64,000 nucleotides of DNA. Origin: Cinclus cinclus. Lineage: Eukaryota > Chordata > Aves > Passeriformes > Cinclidae. The stretch covers positions 62,001 through 126,000 of the forward strand of contig NC_085082.1 in assembly GCF_963662255.1 (NCBI RefSeq). Direction: 5' to 3'. A model generated the notes under the pieces. The model worked only from the letters and a program-made list of their open reading frames with translations. It did not search any database and had not been told where the DNA came from. Shown piece by piece: positions 10,485 through 22,571 of this stretch. Made by a program: the position numbers and the translations under genes. The first letter of the stretch is position 1. Each line of letters starts with the position of its first letter.

Positions 10485-11155
10485 GGGAGCAGCCGCTTCC
10501 GTCCCAAGGACCCCCGATCCCCTTTCCCGGCCATCCCGCCCCTCCAGCCCCAGCACCCCCCGCCGGGATCCCGGGAATCCCAGGGGTCCCCCCCTCTCGG
10601 GGTCCCCGCTCTGCCCTTCTGGGGCTCTCCTCTCTCCGGGCTCCCGCTCCAGGAAGCCGCGGCTCTCCCGGGGCTCCCCAAAACCGCTGTCCCCCGCCGA
10701 TCCCGCCGGTCCCGCGCGGTCCCCACGTGGCCCCGGCAGAGCTCGCAGGGCCCGGCCCGGGAAGCCCAATCCCCACCGCGGGGGGACCCGCATCCCCCCG
10801 CCCCCCGCCGGGGCCCTGCCGCCAGCCACCGGGACCCCCAAAAACACCTCCCGGGGACCCCCCGATCGATGTCCCCCCGAGGGGCACCTGCGGCTCCGGA
10901 GCCCAGAGAGATCCAAACATCCCCCCCAGGGAACCCCAAACCCAGGGACCCCCCCCCGGGATATTTGGGACGAGCTCCCCCTCCCCGGGCACCTGCGGGA
11001 TGGGGGGCGATGGTCCCGGGGAGGCTGCGAGTTCAGGAAGCTCCGGAGCCGCGCGCTTGATTCGCTCCTTCTCTGCTCCTGCTTCCTGCTGCCGCTCCGC
11101 CTCTTCCTCCCTCCTCCTCCTCCTCCCCCTCCTCATTCCCAGTTCCGAAACCGAA
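10485..11155 (-). other. CpG island with probable exon 1 of L2
   Basis: Inverted counterpart of 2790-3460; the exon-1 ATG is at 11136. The same reservation about coding applies. Confidence 0.5.
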
Positions 11156-11165
11156 CTGGGAGGGG

Positions 11166-11460
11166 ATGGGTCAAGGAAAGGGCGGGAACCGTGAGGGGAA
11201 AGGGGCGGGGTCAAGGCAAGGGCGGGAACTGTGAGGGGAAAGGGGCGGGGTAAAGTAAAGGGCGGGAACTGTGAGGGGAAAGGGGCGGGGTCAAGGAAAG
11301 GGCGGGGACTGTGAGGGGAAAGGGGCGGGGTCAAGGAAAGGGCGGGAACTGAGAGGGCAAAGGGGCGGGGTCAAGGCAAGGGCGGGAACTGTGAGGGGAA
11401 AGGGGCGGGGCCAAGGAAAGGGCGGGAACTGTGAGGGGAAAGGGGCGGGGCCAAGGGGCC
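11166..11460 (-). promoter_or_regulatory. P2 of L2: seven 40-bp GC-box units
   Basis: Seven units by count. One is altered (GTAAAGTAAAG in place of GTCAAGGAAAG). Confidence 0.75.
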
Positions 11461-11690
11461 CTCTGGTTCTAAAAGGGCCTGGTTTGCCCTAAGATCTTCA
11501 GAAAAGGGGCTCAAATGCAGCCTAGATCCACCAGGGTTGGCAGAAAATCAGCCAAAGGCCCCTGAAATCCATACAAAGCGGTGTAAAATCACCCAAATGG
11601 GGCTCATGTTCTCCAAAAGTGAGCAGCAGTCCAGCCTAAATCCGCCCAGTTGATCCTAGAATCACCAAAATGGGACGAAAATCTGAGGGA

Positions 11691-12178
11691 CCGTAGACCG
11701 CGAGCGGCACCAGAACCGGCAGCAGCACCAAGAATGAGACCGAAATCAGAATGGAGCCCGAGACCAAGAGTGGGAACAGAACCGACACCAGAACTGAGAC
11801 CATCAACGCTCCAGAAGCGGAACTAGGCCTGGGACTGAGAAGGAGACCGAGAGCGAAACCGGCCCCAGAGCTGGCCCTGGGACCAAGACTGAGACCAACA
11901 CCGACACTAGAACCTGCACCGGGAGTGCTCCAGCACTGTCCTGGGACCGACACTGGCACCGGCACTGGCAGGACTCCAGGGCTGACACTGGGAGCGGCGC
12001 CGGAACCAGCACCAAGACTGGCACCGGCGCCAGAACCGAGACTGAGATTGGCCCTGGGAGAACTCTGGGACCAGCACCGGTACTGCTACCAGCACTGGGA
12101 TTGGGTCCGCTCCAAAACCAAGAGCGACATTTGAGACCGAGACTGGCACCGCTATAGGACCCAGGCTGAGACCAACAC
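11691..12178 (-). repeat. Degenerate hexamer array of L2
   Basis: Inverted counterpart of 1770-2265. The unique spacer 11461-11690 precedes it. Confidence 0.8.
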
Positions 12179-12263
12179 TGTGGAAGCTGACACAGAGAGA
12201 GCTGTGGATTTAATCAGCATTTGCAGTTTGATAACCAAGATGCCTTGGCAAGAACAACCAGAG
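12179..12263 (+). mobile_element. 85-bp LTR remnant
   Basis: Same remnant as 1685-1769, inverted along with its host block. Confidence 0.85.
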
Positions 12264-13190
12264 ACCCCAGACCCCACAAATGCCCTACAGAGACCCCAGT
12301 CCCCCCCAAATCCCCCATAGAGAACCCAGACCTCCCCAAGATCCACTTTAGAGTCCCCAGACCCACAAAATCCCCCACAGAAACCCCAGACCCCCCCAAA
12401 TCCCCCATAGAGACCCCAGACCCCCCAAATCCCCCATAGAGATCCCAGACCCCCCAAATCCTCCGTAGAGACCCCAGACCCCCCAAATCCCCCATAGAGA
12501 CCCCAGACTCCCCCCAAAATCCACTTTAGAGACCCCAAATCCCCCACAGAGACCCCATACCCCACAAAATCCCATGAACAGACCGCAGACCCCCCCAAAT
12601 CCCCTATTAATCCTCCAGAGTTCCCCAAATCCCCTACAGAAACCCCAGACCCCCAAATCACCCATAGAGACCCCAGACCCCCCAAGATCCACTTTAGAGT
12701 CCCCAGACCCTGAAAATCCCCCATAGAGACCCCAGACCCCCACCCCAAATCACCTACAGACACCCCAGACCCCCAAAATCCCATAGAGACCCCAGATCCC
12801 TAAATACCCCATAGAGACCCCAGACCCCCCAAAATCCCCTACAGAGCCCCCAGACCCCCCAAATCCCCCAGAGACACCCCCAGACCTCCCCAAACCCCTA
12901 CAGAGACGCAAGACCCCCCAAATCCCCTAAAGATCCCCCATAGACCCCCGGAACCCCCAAATTCCCTATAGCCCCCCCACAAATCTCAAATACACATCTC
13001 CGGAAATCCCCTACAGACCCCCCCCAAATCCCCTACAGACACCCCTAGAAATTCCCTAATCCCCTAACGAACCCCCCAAATTCCCTATAGAGAGCCCTCT
13101 ATAGACACACCCCAGAAAACGAAACCTCCCAAATCCCTACAAACCCCCCAAACCCCTACAAATCCCCTATAAATCCCCTAAAGATGCCCA
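12264..13190 (-). repeat. G-rich minisatellite of L2 (C-rich on + strand)
   Basis: Same family as 755-1684. The G-rich strand is again the RNA-like strand of the adjacent P1. Confidence 0.9.
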
Positions 13191-13199
13191 AGCCCCACC

Positions 13200-13470
13200 G
13201 TAGGTCTCGGACATGCTGGAACCGGGCCGGGAGACCGGGACAAAAGATGGCGGCGCCCGCTGAGGAAACTTCCGGCGTCCTGAGCATGCGCAGGGGAAAG
13301 CGCCAATAGATGGGCGGGACATGGATGGGGAAAAAGGGAAAAAGCCAATGAAAAGTCCGGATGAAGGAAATGGGCGGGGCCCGGGAAAAGGCGGGAACTC
13401 TGAGGCGAAAGGGGCGGGGCCAAAGGGAACTGCGCTCCTAAAAGGGCCTGGTTTGGTTTAAAATCAGCAG
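13200..13470 (-). promoter_or_regulatory. P1 of L2
   Basis: The YY1, ETS, NRF1 and CCAAT order is kept, with the short ATG at 13214. This is the most diverged P1 in the window (CTGGAACCGGGCC where others have CTGCAACCGGCC). Confidence 0.7.
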
Positions 13471-13544
13471 AAAAGGGCATCAAGGGCATCCAGAATCCAC
13501 CAGGGTTGACATAAAATCACCCGAAAGATACGCAGGACGATAGA

Positions 13545-13725
13545 GACTGGGATGGTGCACAATGGGATCACATGGACTGGGATTGCACAGACTGGGACCA
13601 GATGGATCAGGGCCATCCCGACTGGGATTGCACAAACTGGGATGGCATGGACTGGGACCGTATGGACCGGGATGGCTGCATCGGGACGATGCGAATCGAG
13701 GCGGTTCTGCCCCACCCAGGGGTCC
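13545..13725 (-). repeat. 15-bp minisatellite at inversion boundary
   Basis: About eight units. Right of it the sequence continues into the L3 hexamer array, while at 34311 and 55597 the same array continues into ERV flank. It is therefore a breakpoint of the unit-1 inversion. Confidence 0.85.
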
Positions 13726-14249
13726 CTCCCAGTCCTGCCCTGTCCCGTGCGGGGGCTCTGACAAAACTCCCTGGAGTGAACGAGGAGGTCCCAGAGCGCT
13801 CCCGGTGCCGGTCTCTGTCCTGGAGCAGTCCTGGAGCAATCCTGGTGCTGACTCTGGTCCCGGTCTGATTCTCAGTCCCTGAGCGGTGCTGGTGTCGGTC
13901 TCATTCTTGGTCCTACAGCGCTGCCAGTCTCCATGCAAGTGCCGGCTCTGGTTTCCATCTCAGTCTCAGTTATAGTTTGGGTCTTGGTCTTGGTCTCGAT
14001 CTCGGCCACAGCCTTGCAGTGGTTCCGGTCCCAGTGCTGGTTCCGCTGCACTCTTGGTCCCGGAGTGCTCCCAGTGCCAATCTCAGTCTCAGTCCTGGTC
14101 TCAGATCTGTGCCAGTCTCGGTTCTGGTGCCGGTACCAGTCTCTGTGCTGGCTCAATCCCGCTCTCAGTCTCAGTCCCAGAGTTCTCCCTGTGCCGGTGC
14201 TGGTCCCGGTCCCAGAACAGTCCTGGAGCGCTCCCGGTGCCGCTCCCAG
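13726..14249 (+). repeat. Degenerate hexamer array, left of solo LTR
   Basis: GGTCTC/GGTGCC-type repeat present only beside the complete solo LTRs (inverted counterparts at 40041-40565 and 61327-61850). No gene seen. Confidence 0.75.
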
Positions 14250-14563
14250 TGTCCGTGTTTATCGAAGGTTGAGAGAGAGACAGGGACTACTGACTCGTGA
14301 TCAGAATCCAGATTTACTCTCAGCTACATTTGCTTACACACCCTTTTTGGGAAGGCGGTAATTTTTTACTACGTTCATTGGGTTAAACATCACTCAGACA
14401 AACTTTACATTTCTACTTATTTAGTTCAATCTTCTTTCCTGTCGCAGTCTCGCTCCAATCTTTTTGTAATCTTCAAAGCTCTGGTTGTTCTTGCCAAGGC
14501 ATCTTGGTTATCAAACTGCAAATGCTGATTAAATCCACAGCTCTCTCTGTGTCAGCTTCCACA
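14250..14563 (-). mobile_element. Complete solo LTR, 314 bp
   Basis: TG...CA ends (TGTGGAAGC to CACGGACA in LTR sense). It is a different family from the 309-bp LTR. There is no internal region and I see no matching target-site duplication. Its position upstream of P2 of L3 makes it a candidate regulatory element. Confidence 0.8.
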
Positions 14564-15055
14564 GTGTTGGTCTCAGCCTGGGTCCTATAGCGGTGCCAGT
14601 CTCGGTCTCAAATGTCGCTCTTGGTTTTGGAGCGGACCCAATCCCAGTGCTGGTAGCAGTACCGGTGCTGGTCCCAGAGTTCTCCCAGGGCCAATCTCAG
14701 TCTCGGTTCTGGCGCCGGTGCCAGTCTTGGTGCTGGTTCCGGTGCCGCTCCCAGTGTCAGCCCTGGAGTCCTGCCAGTGCCGGTGCCAGTGTCGGTCCCA
14801 GGACAGTGCTGGAGCACTCCCGGTGCAGGTTCTAGTGTCGGTGTTGGTCTCAGTCTTGGTCCCAGGGCCAGCTCTGGGGCCGGTTTCGCTCTCGGTCTCC
14901 TTCTCAGTCCCAGGCCTAGTTCCGCTTCTGGAGCGTTGATGGTCTCAGTTCTGGTGTCGGTTCTGTTCCCACTCTTGGTCTCGGGCTCCATTCTGATTTC
15001 GGTCTCATTCTTGGTGCTGCTGCCGGTTCTGGTGCCGCTCGCGGTCTACGGTCCC
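14564..15055 (+). repeat. Degenerate hexamer array of L3
   Basis: Counterpart of 1770-2265, followed by the unique spacer 15056-15285. Confidence 0.8.
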
Positions 15056-15285
15056 ACAGATTTTCGTCCCATTTTGGTGATTCTAGGATCAACCGGGCAG
15101 ATTTAGGCTGGACTGCTGCTCACTTTTGGAGAACATGAGCCCCATTTGGGTGATTTTACACCCCTTTGTATGGATTTCAGGGGCCTTTGGCTGATTTTAT
15201 GCCAACCCTGGTGGATTTAGGCTGCATTTGAGGCCCTTTTCTGAAGATCTTAGGGCAAACCAGGCCCTTTTAGAACCAGAGGGCC

Positions 15286-15455
15286 CCTTGGCCCCGCCCC
15301 TTTCCCCTCACAGTTCCCGCCCTTTCCTTGACCCCGCCCCTTTCCACTCACAGTTCCCGCCCTTTCCTTGACCCCGCCCCTTTGCCCTCACAGTTCCCGC
15401 CCTTGCCTTGACCCCGCCCCTTTGCCCTCACAGTTCCCGCCCTTTCCTTGACCCA
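15286..15455 (+). promoter_or_regulatory. P2 of L3: four 40-bp GC-box units
   Basis: Only four units, the fewest in the window. L3 has no P1 in its own orientation; the nearest P1 (13200-13470) points the other way, to L2. Confidence 0.75.
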
Positions 15456-15464
15456 TCCCCTCCC

Positions 15465-16135
15465 AGTTCGGTTTCGGAACTGGGAATGAGGAGGGGGAGG
15501 AGGAGGAGGAGGGAGGAAGAGGCGGAGCGGCAGCAGGAAGCAGGAGCAGAGAAGGAGCGAATCAAGCGCGCGGCTCCGGAGCTCCCTGAACTCGCAGCCT
15601 CCCCGGGACCTTCGCCCCCCATCCCGCAGGTGCCCGGGGAGGGGGAGCTCGTCCCAAATATCCCGGGGGGGGGGGTCCCTGGGTTTGGGGTTCCCTGGGG
15701 GGGATGTTTGGATCTCTCTGGGCTCCGGAGCCGCAGGTGCCCCTCGGGGGGACATCGATCGGGGGGTCCCCGGGAGGTGTTTTTGGGGGTCCCGGTGGCT
15801 GGCGGCAGGGCCCCGGCGGGGGGCGGGGGGATGCGGGTCCCCCCGCGGTGGGGATTGGGCTTCCCGGGCCGGGCCCTGCGAGCTCTGCCGGGGCCACGTG
15901 GGGACCGCGCGGGACCGGCGGGATCGGCGGGGGACAGCGGTTTTGGGGAGCCCCGGGAGAGCCGCGGCTTCCTGGAGCGGGAGCCCGGAGAGAGGAGAGC
16001 CCCAGAAGGGCAGAGCGGGGACCCCGAGAGGGGGGGACCCCTGGGATTCCCGGGATCCCGGCGGGGGGTGCTGGGGCTGGAGGGGCGGGATGGCCGGGAA
16101 AGGGGATCGGGGGTCCTTGGGACGGAAGCGGCTGC
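15465..16135 (+). other. CpG island with probable exon 1 of L3
   Basis: Counterpart of 2790-3460. A G run after the donor is longer here than in L1, which shifts the frame of the downstream GC-rich ORFs and argues that those are not coding. Confidence 0.5.
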
Positions 16136-16139
16136 TCCC

Positions 16140-16630
16140 AGTATGAGCCCGCTTGCTCCCCGCGTGTGGTTCCAGTTTCCTCGGCACTCCCACTAGGAGC
16201 CCAGTCACTCCCAAGTCATGGCCTGATTTCATGCAATTTGCCCCCAGCACGGTCCCCGTTGCTCCCAGTTCCTCCCACTTTGCTCCAGTGCGTTTCCAGC
16301 TCCCCCAGCTGCCCATAGCATAGTTCCAGTCACTCCCAGTACGATCCCAGTGCGACTCCAGTATGATGCCAGTCTCTGCCTCCAGGGCCCCAGTCGCTCA
16401 CACTTGCCCCCGGTTGCCCCAGCATGCTCCCAGTTTTCCCCCAGCACATTCCCAGTTGCTCCTAGCTAGGTCCCAGTCAGCACCCCTGTGGTCTCAGATA
16501 CTCCCAGTATATCCCAGTAGCCCTGAACAATCTCCTAGTCATTCCCAGGCACTGCCAGTTACCTCAGCGTGGCTCACTTGCCCCCAGTTGCATCCCAGTT
16601 GCCCCTAGAATAGTCCCAGTGCCTCTCTGC
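16140..16630 (+). repeat. Degenerate 10-bp array of L3
   Basis: Counterpart of 3465-3955. The intron 16631-17241 follows it. Confidence 0.8.
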
Positions 16631-17278
16631 ATGGTTTATTTATTTTTTGGGGGGAGTGGGTTCGTTTGGAGAATGCAGAACTCCAAAGCTGAGCGGAAAA
16701 TGCCCCTTGGGGGACATTGGGGGGTCCTGGCGGCGGCTGCCGGCAGAGGCAGCCTGGAGGAGCAGAGCCCTGTGTGCCCCAGGATCCCAAAGTGGGGAGC
16801 CCAGAGAGGGGGGAGCGCCGAGATTCGTGGGACCCTCAAGAGCCTGGAGAGGGGCAGGGGGGAGTCCATGAATCCCCTGCGCCCCAGACAGAGAATAAGG
16901 GGGAGAAGGGACCGTGGGACCCAAAAACCCCCAGCATCCCTAAATAGGGAGATGGAAGAGGGGAGAGCTTTGTGGATTCCTGGGACTCCCAGCAGCCTGG
17001 GGAGTGCAGGGACCGAGGAGATGGGGGACCCCCAATACAAGCGTGAGCCCCAGAGCTGGGACAGGGGGGAACCCCTGAACACCAGAGGAGAGGGACCATT
17101 CCCAGGAGCTGGTGGGAGGCATTTCCAGGGCTGAATGTTGGCTGTTTGGGAGGTTTTTATGGGCCCCAGTGCCCGGGGACTTCTAGAGATGGACTTGGGC
17201 AGGCAGAACCCGCAACACAACATGCTCATCCCTTGTTTTAGCCCAAAGCAGGATTTCCCATTCCCAAACCTTGGCCCG

Positions 17279-19367
17279 ATGGAGGAGGAGGAGGCTCTGA
17301 GGAACAGGAAGATGCCCCAGGATAACCAGGCAGGTGAGGAGGAATTCACTGCCCCTTTTAACCCTCTGTCCTGCTCCATCTCCCAGCCCAGCAGGGCCCC
17401 CAGCTGCAGGACAACCCCGCTGCTGGCGCCGTCGTGCCGGGGTCGCGCTGGGGGGTTCTCCTTCCCCTTCCCTCTGGCACGGAGGCAAATCCCATCCTCT
17501 CCTTGTCCTTCCTGCCCCAGACAAGGAGCTGAGGACAGAGACCATGGAGGACAAATCCCCACGGCAGAACCTCGAGGAAGAGGTCATTTGGAGCGGCTCC
17601 ACGTCGCAGGAATCCAGCGGGGAGGAAGAGCCGCGGAGATCCCGCACGAGGAGGGGCTGCAAACGCAGATCACGGGGATCTGAGGAGGAAAGACCCAGCC
17701 TGGGCCGGGCAGGGGGTCGGAGATGGAGCCGGAGCTCGGACCTGGTGGTTCATGAGCAGCTTCATGATGGAGCGAAGCTCCACAAGTGCTTGGAGTGTGG
17801 GATGAGCTTCACATGGAGGAGCAGCTTTATCTGTCACAAGAGAATCCACACAGGGGAACGACCCTACAAGTGTGGGGATTGTGGGAAGGGCTTCAGACGC
17901 CGTTCCGACCTGATTCGTCACCAAAGCATCCACACTGGGGAGAGGCCCTACAAATGTGGGGATTGTGGGAAGGACTTCAGGCAACGTTCCAGCCTAATCT
18001 GTCACCAAAGGATCCACACTGGGGAGAAGCCCTACGAGTGCTCAGAGTGTGGGAAGAGGTTTCCCGTCAACTCCCAGCTCATGCAGCACTACCAGACGCA
18101 CACGGATGAGAGACCCTACGAGTGTCCTGACTGTGGGAAGGGCTTCAGGAAAAACTCCACACTCATGAGACACCGGCGCATCCACACTGGGGAGAGGCCC
18201 TACGAGTGTCTCGAGTGTGGGAAAGGCTTCAGCGACAGCTGCAGGCTGATGTACCACCGGAGGATCCACACTGGGGAACGGCCCTACAAGTGTGAGGAGT
18301 GTGGGACGAGTTTCCGGCTGAGCAGCCAATTGATCCGCCACCAGAAGATCCACACTGGGGAGAGGCCCTGCATATGTGGGGATTGTGGGAAGGGCTTTAG
18401 GGAACGTTCCAAGCTGGTCCAGCACCAAAGGATCCACACTGGGGAGAGGCCCTACAACTGTGGGGATTGTGGGAAGGACTTCAGGACAATCTGTACTCTC
18501 ATCAAGCACCAGCGCATCCACACTGGGGAGACGCCCTACAAGTGTGAGGAGTGTGGGAAGAGTTTCTGGCTGAGCAGCGAATTGATCCGCCACCAGAAGA
18601 CCCACACTGGGGAGAGGCCCTGCATATGTGGGGATTGTGGGAAGGATTTCAGGCAACATAGCACCCTGATCCGTCACCAATTTATCCACACAGGGGAGAT
18701 GCCCTACGAGTGCTCAGAGTGTGGGAAGAAGTTTCCCGTCAACTCCCAGCTCATGCAGCACTACCAGACACACACGGATGAGAGACCCTACGAGTGTCCT
18801 GACTGCGGGAAGGGCTTCAGGGATAACTCCAAGCTTGTTATTCACCGGCGCATCCACACCGGGGAGAAGCCCTATGAGTGTGAGGTGTGTGGGAAGAGCT
18901 TCAGCAACAGCTCCTCACTGATCCTCCACTGGAGGATCCACACTGGGGAACGGCCCTACAAGTGTGAGGAGTGTGGGAAGAGTTTCCGGCAGAGCACTGA
19001 ATTGATCCGCCACCAAAAGGTCCACACTGGGGAAAGGCCCTACAAGTGTGGGGATTGTGGGAAGGACTTCAGGCACCGTTCCAACCTAATCCGTCACCAA
19101 AGTATCCACACTGGAGAGAAGCCCTACGAGTGCTCAGAGTGTGGGAAGAGGTTTTACTGCAGCTCCCAGCTCATGCAGCACTACCAGACACACACGGATG
19201 AGAGACCCTACGAGTGTCCTGATTGCGGGAAGGTCTTCAGGAAAAACTCCAACCTCATCATCCACCGGCGCATCCACACCGGGGAGAGGCCCTATGTGTG
19301 TACTGAATGTGGGAAAAGCTTCTCCTGCAGATCAGCGTTGACCATACACCAACGGAGGCACCAGTAA
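17279..19367 (+). CDS. L3: C2H2 zinc-finger protein, 19 fingers
   Basis: Predicted nuclear DNA-binding protein. Exon 2 is 17242-17333 with ATG at 17279 ([11 protein letters not shown]), the intron is 17334-17520, and exon 3 runs from 17521 to TAA at 19365. This gives 633 residues, or 607 from the inner ATG at 17544. Nineteen intact fingers follow the acidic/Arg-rich leader. Their helix residues vary widely; finger 2 (RRRSDLIRH, -1/2/3/6 = R/S/D/R) fits a GCG-type contact. A pair of fingers ([23 protein letters not shown]) recurs, showing growth by multi-finger duplication. Marker VIWSG is shared with L6 and L9. L3 is head-to-head with L2, and its block is inverted relative to the L6 and L9 blocks. 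The stop is followed by a deletion-scarred fossil finger. Confidence 0.9.
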
Positions 19368-19471
19368 GGGAAGCCCTGTGAGGACCCACGTTGGGCAGAG
19401 CCTTGGTGACCCACATTCCCTGGAATCCATGCTGGGAAGACACTCGGCTGGTTATACTTTTGTTTTGGCCT

Positions 19472-20795
19472 CCCCATACTATCTGCTCCTGTGGCACCCT
19501 CCCCACATCTCTGTATCACGGTTCCATCTTAGTCATTTTCTGGGGAAGGAGGGGCAGGTGAAGACGGCAGAGGAGGGTACAGGAAGACAGGAGCAGGCGA
19601 AAGAGGCGTTGGTGGGAGAGGAGGGTATCCCTGAGCACCAGTAGGTGAGGGAGGAGGGTATCCTTTGGCAGGGGGTGTGTAAGTGGGTCAGGTGAAATCG
19701 GGCCAGGTGAGGTAGGGTCAGATTCCCTTGATCCCATGGGGGCTACCAGCAATTCACCATCCATATCATCGATCCGATATAAACTTTTCATCCAATGCCA
19801 GGTGTTCTATACAACGCTTCCCTTGGACACAACCCATGCAATTATTGTTTTCAGGTACTTTAACAATCATTAACCCACATCAACCAGCCACTCTGGTGTT
19901 TCCTGCAAATAGAAAAATGAATCAACGTAGGGAACTTTGTCCAATCTGCCCTCCTGTTTACAAAAGATCAGTAACTGTGAAATCACATCAGATGGCAAAG
20001 ACAAGTTTTCCGGACACATTTTCCCATGCTGCAAGACATATTTCGGCCACCAAGTGTTATAATAATCAATCAACCTTATGTAACTCTTGCCCAAAATTAC
20101 CTTCCTTCCAATGTGCTAATGAGCAGCCCAAAGGAGAAGTGTGTGGTGTGGGGGCACTGCCGCCCAAAATCCGTTTAATCTTCTCCGTGTTACAGCTACA
20201 ATAAACCACTGATGCCAAACCTGCAACGCTTTCGCGATTGACTGACGGACGGCACCGCGGCAATACCAGGAATTCCTCAGCCCAACCACACGCGCCTTTC
20301 GCTGCGCCTAACTGGCAGGCAACCAGGCCAGAGTAAAAGCACCTTACCTTTCTCCAGGGGACGTTGTGAGCGGCGGGGGGTCCCGGTGCCGACGGGCTTC
20401 CCGAGAATCCCTCGGTGCCGGCTGGGGCGTGATCGGGTCGCGGGGTCCTCAGCAGCGCTCACAAGGTCCCATCTGGGTCGCCAAAATGTTAGCGTGGAAA
20501 CGCATAATCACAGGATGATTATATGCAGGTGGTTTCATTGAAGAGCTTGGGGAGCCGGGGTATAAACCCAAATCTGACTCCAACGTGGATTCGAGATGGA
20601 CGTGTTTTTATACCCTTTTCATGATATAGCTGTATATTAATTATTAAACCTGTATTGGTATCATATCTACATTGATCTTATCCAAGTATCAATTCTTGCA
20701 ATTTTCATCAGGTCCCCCAAATATCGTTTCCCGAGATTTTTATTACAATTAAGCAATAATTACATTCAACTACCAAACAATCATTACATTTAACA
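19472..20795 (-). mobile_element. Truncated gammaretrovirus-like ERV, antisense to L3
   Basis: Same element and same truncation point as 6916-8240. LTR 20487-20795, primer-binding site just left of it (20466-20483), broken gag 19516-20180. It lies downstream of L3 and offers AATAAA at 20200-20205 in the L3 direction. Confidence 0.85.
20200..20205 (+). terminator. Candidate poly(A) signal for L3 inside antisense ERV
   Basis: AATAAA about 830 bases after the L3 stop; it is the best match I noticed between the stop and the LTR. Equivalent sites exist for L2, L5, L6, L8 and L9. Use is unproven. Confidence 0.35.
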
Positions 20796-21036
20796 ATCGT
20801 ATCATATGATGATTACGTAGGTGCAGATTCACCTGACCTAATTCATTCCAAAGGCCGAGTTCCCTTGCCCAGGCCTACCAGACCAACCTTTCTTCCCATC
20901 CCCTGAATCCTTGGTAATTCCCATGATTTTTGAAACATTTTAACCCTATGCTAACACAGGGAGTTTGGCAGGGCCCTACACAGGACAGGGCAGGACGGGA
21001 GGGACCCCTGGGTGGGGCAGAACCGCCTCGGTTCGC

Positions 21037-21192
21037 ATCGTCCCGATGCAGCCATCCCGGTCCATACGGTCCCGGTCCATACGGTCCCAGTCCATGCCAT
21101 CCCAGTTTGTGCAATCCCAGTCGGGATGGCCCTGATCCATCTGGTCCCAGTCTGTGCAATCCCAGTCCATGTGATCCCATTTTGCACCATCC
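21037..21192 (+). repeat. 15-bp minisatellite at start of unit 2
   Basis: Same as 235-390. It also marks the right boundary of the inverted unit-1 block. ERV-flank sequence fills 20796-21036. Confidence 0.85.
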
Positions 21193-21281
21193 CAGTCTCT
21201 ATCGTCCTGCGTATCTTTCGGGTGATTTTATGTCAACCCTGGTGGATTCTGGATGCCCTTGATGCCCTTTTCTGCTGATTT

Positions 21282-21547
21282 TAAACCAAACCAGGCCCTT
21301 TTAGGAGCGCAGTTCCCTTTGGCCCCGCCCCTTTCGCCTCAGAATTCCCGCCTTTTCCCGGGCCCCGCCCATTTCCTTCATCCGGACTTTTCATTGGCTT
21401 TTTCCCTTTTTCCCATCCATGTCCCGCCCATCTATTGGCGCTTTCCCCTGCGCATGCTCAGGACGCCGGAAGTTTCCTCAGCGGGCGCCGCCATCTTTTG
21501 TCCCGGTCTCCCGGGCCGGTTGCAGCATGTCCGAGACCTCCGGTGGG
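21282..21547 (+). promoter_or_regulatory. P1 of L4
   Basis: Identical by eye to 480-745, with all listed motifs kept. Confidence 0.7.
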
Positions 21548-21556
21548 GCTTGGGCA

Positions 21557-22486
21557 TCTTTAGGGGATTTATAGGGGATTTGTAGGGGTTTGGGGGGTTT
21601 GTAGGGATTTGGGAGGTTTCGTTTTCTGGGGTGTGTCTATAGAGGGCTCTCTATAGGGAATTTGGGGGGTTCGTTAGGGGATTAGGGAATTTCTAGGGGT
21701 GTCTGTAGGGGATTTGGGGGGGGTCTGTAGGGGATTTCCGGAGATGTGTATTTGAGATTTGTGGGGGGGCTATAGGGAATTTGGGGGTTCCGGGGGTCTA
21801 TGGGGGATCTTTAGGGGATTTGGGGGGTCTTGCGTTTCTGTAGGGGTTTGGGGAGGTCTGGGGGTGTCTCTGGGGGATTTGGGGGGTCTGGGGGCTCTGT
21901 AGGGGATTTTGGGGGGTCTGGGGTCTCTATGGGGTATTTAGGGATCTGGGGTCTCTATGGGATTTTGGGGGTCTGGGGTGTCTGTAGGTGATTTGGGGTG
22001 GGGGTGTGGGGTCTCTATGGGGGATTTTGAGGGTCTGGGGACTCTAAAGTGGATCTTGGGGGGTCTGGGGTCTCTATGGGTGATTTGGTGGTCTGGGGTT
22101 TCTGTAGGGGATTTGGGGAACTCTGGAGGATTAATAGGGGATTTGGGGGGGTCTGCGGTCTGTTCATGGGATTTTGTGGGGTATGGGGTCTCTGTGGGGG
22201 ATTTGGGGGGTCTGGGGTCTCTAAAGTGGATTTTGGGGGGAGTCTGGGGTCTCTATGGGGGATTTGGGGGGTCTGGGGTCTCTACGGAGGATTTGGGGGG
22301 TCTGGGATCTCTATGGGGGATTTGGGGGGTCTGGGGTCTCTATGGGGGATTTGGGGGGGTCTGGGGTTTCTGTGGGGGATTTTGTGGGTCTGGGGACTCT
22401 AAAGTGGATCTTGGGGAGGTCTGGGTTCTCTATGGGGGATTTGGGGGGGACTGGGGTCTCTGTAGGGCATTTGTGGGGTCTGGGGT
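21557..22486 (+). repeat. G-rich minisatellite of L4
   Basis: Same length and sequence as 755-1684. Identity across such an unstable array indicates a very recent copy. Confidence 0.9.
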
Positions 22487-22571
22487 CTCTGGTTGTTCTT
22501 GCCAAGGCATCTTGGTTATCAAACTGCAAATGCTGATTAAATCCACAGCTCTCTCTGTGTCAGCTTCCACA
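22487..22571 (-). mobile_element. 85-bp LTR remnant
   Basis: Copy of 1685-1769. Confidence 0.85.
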
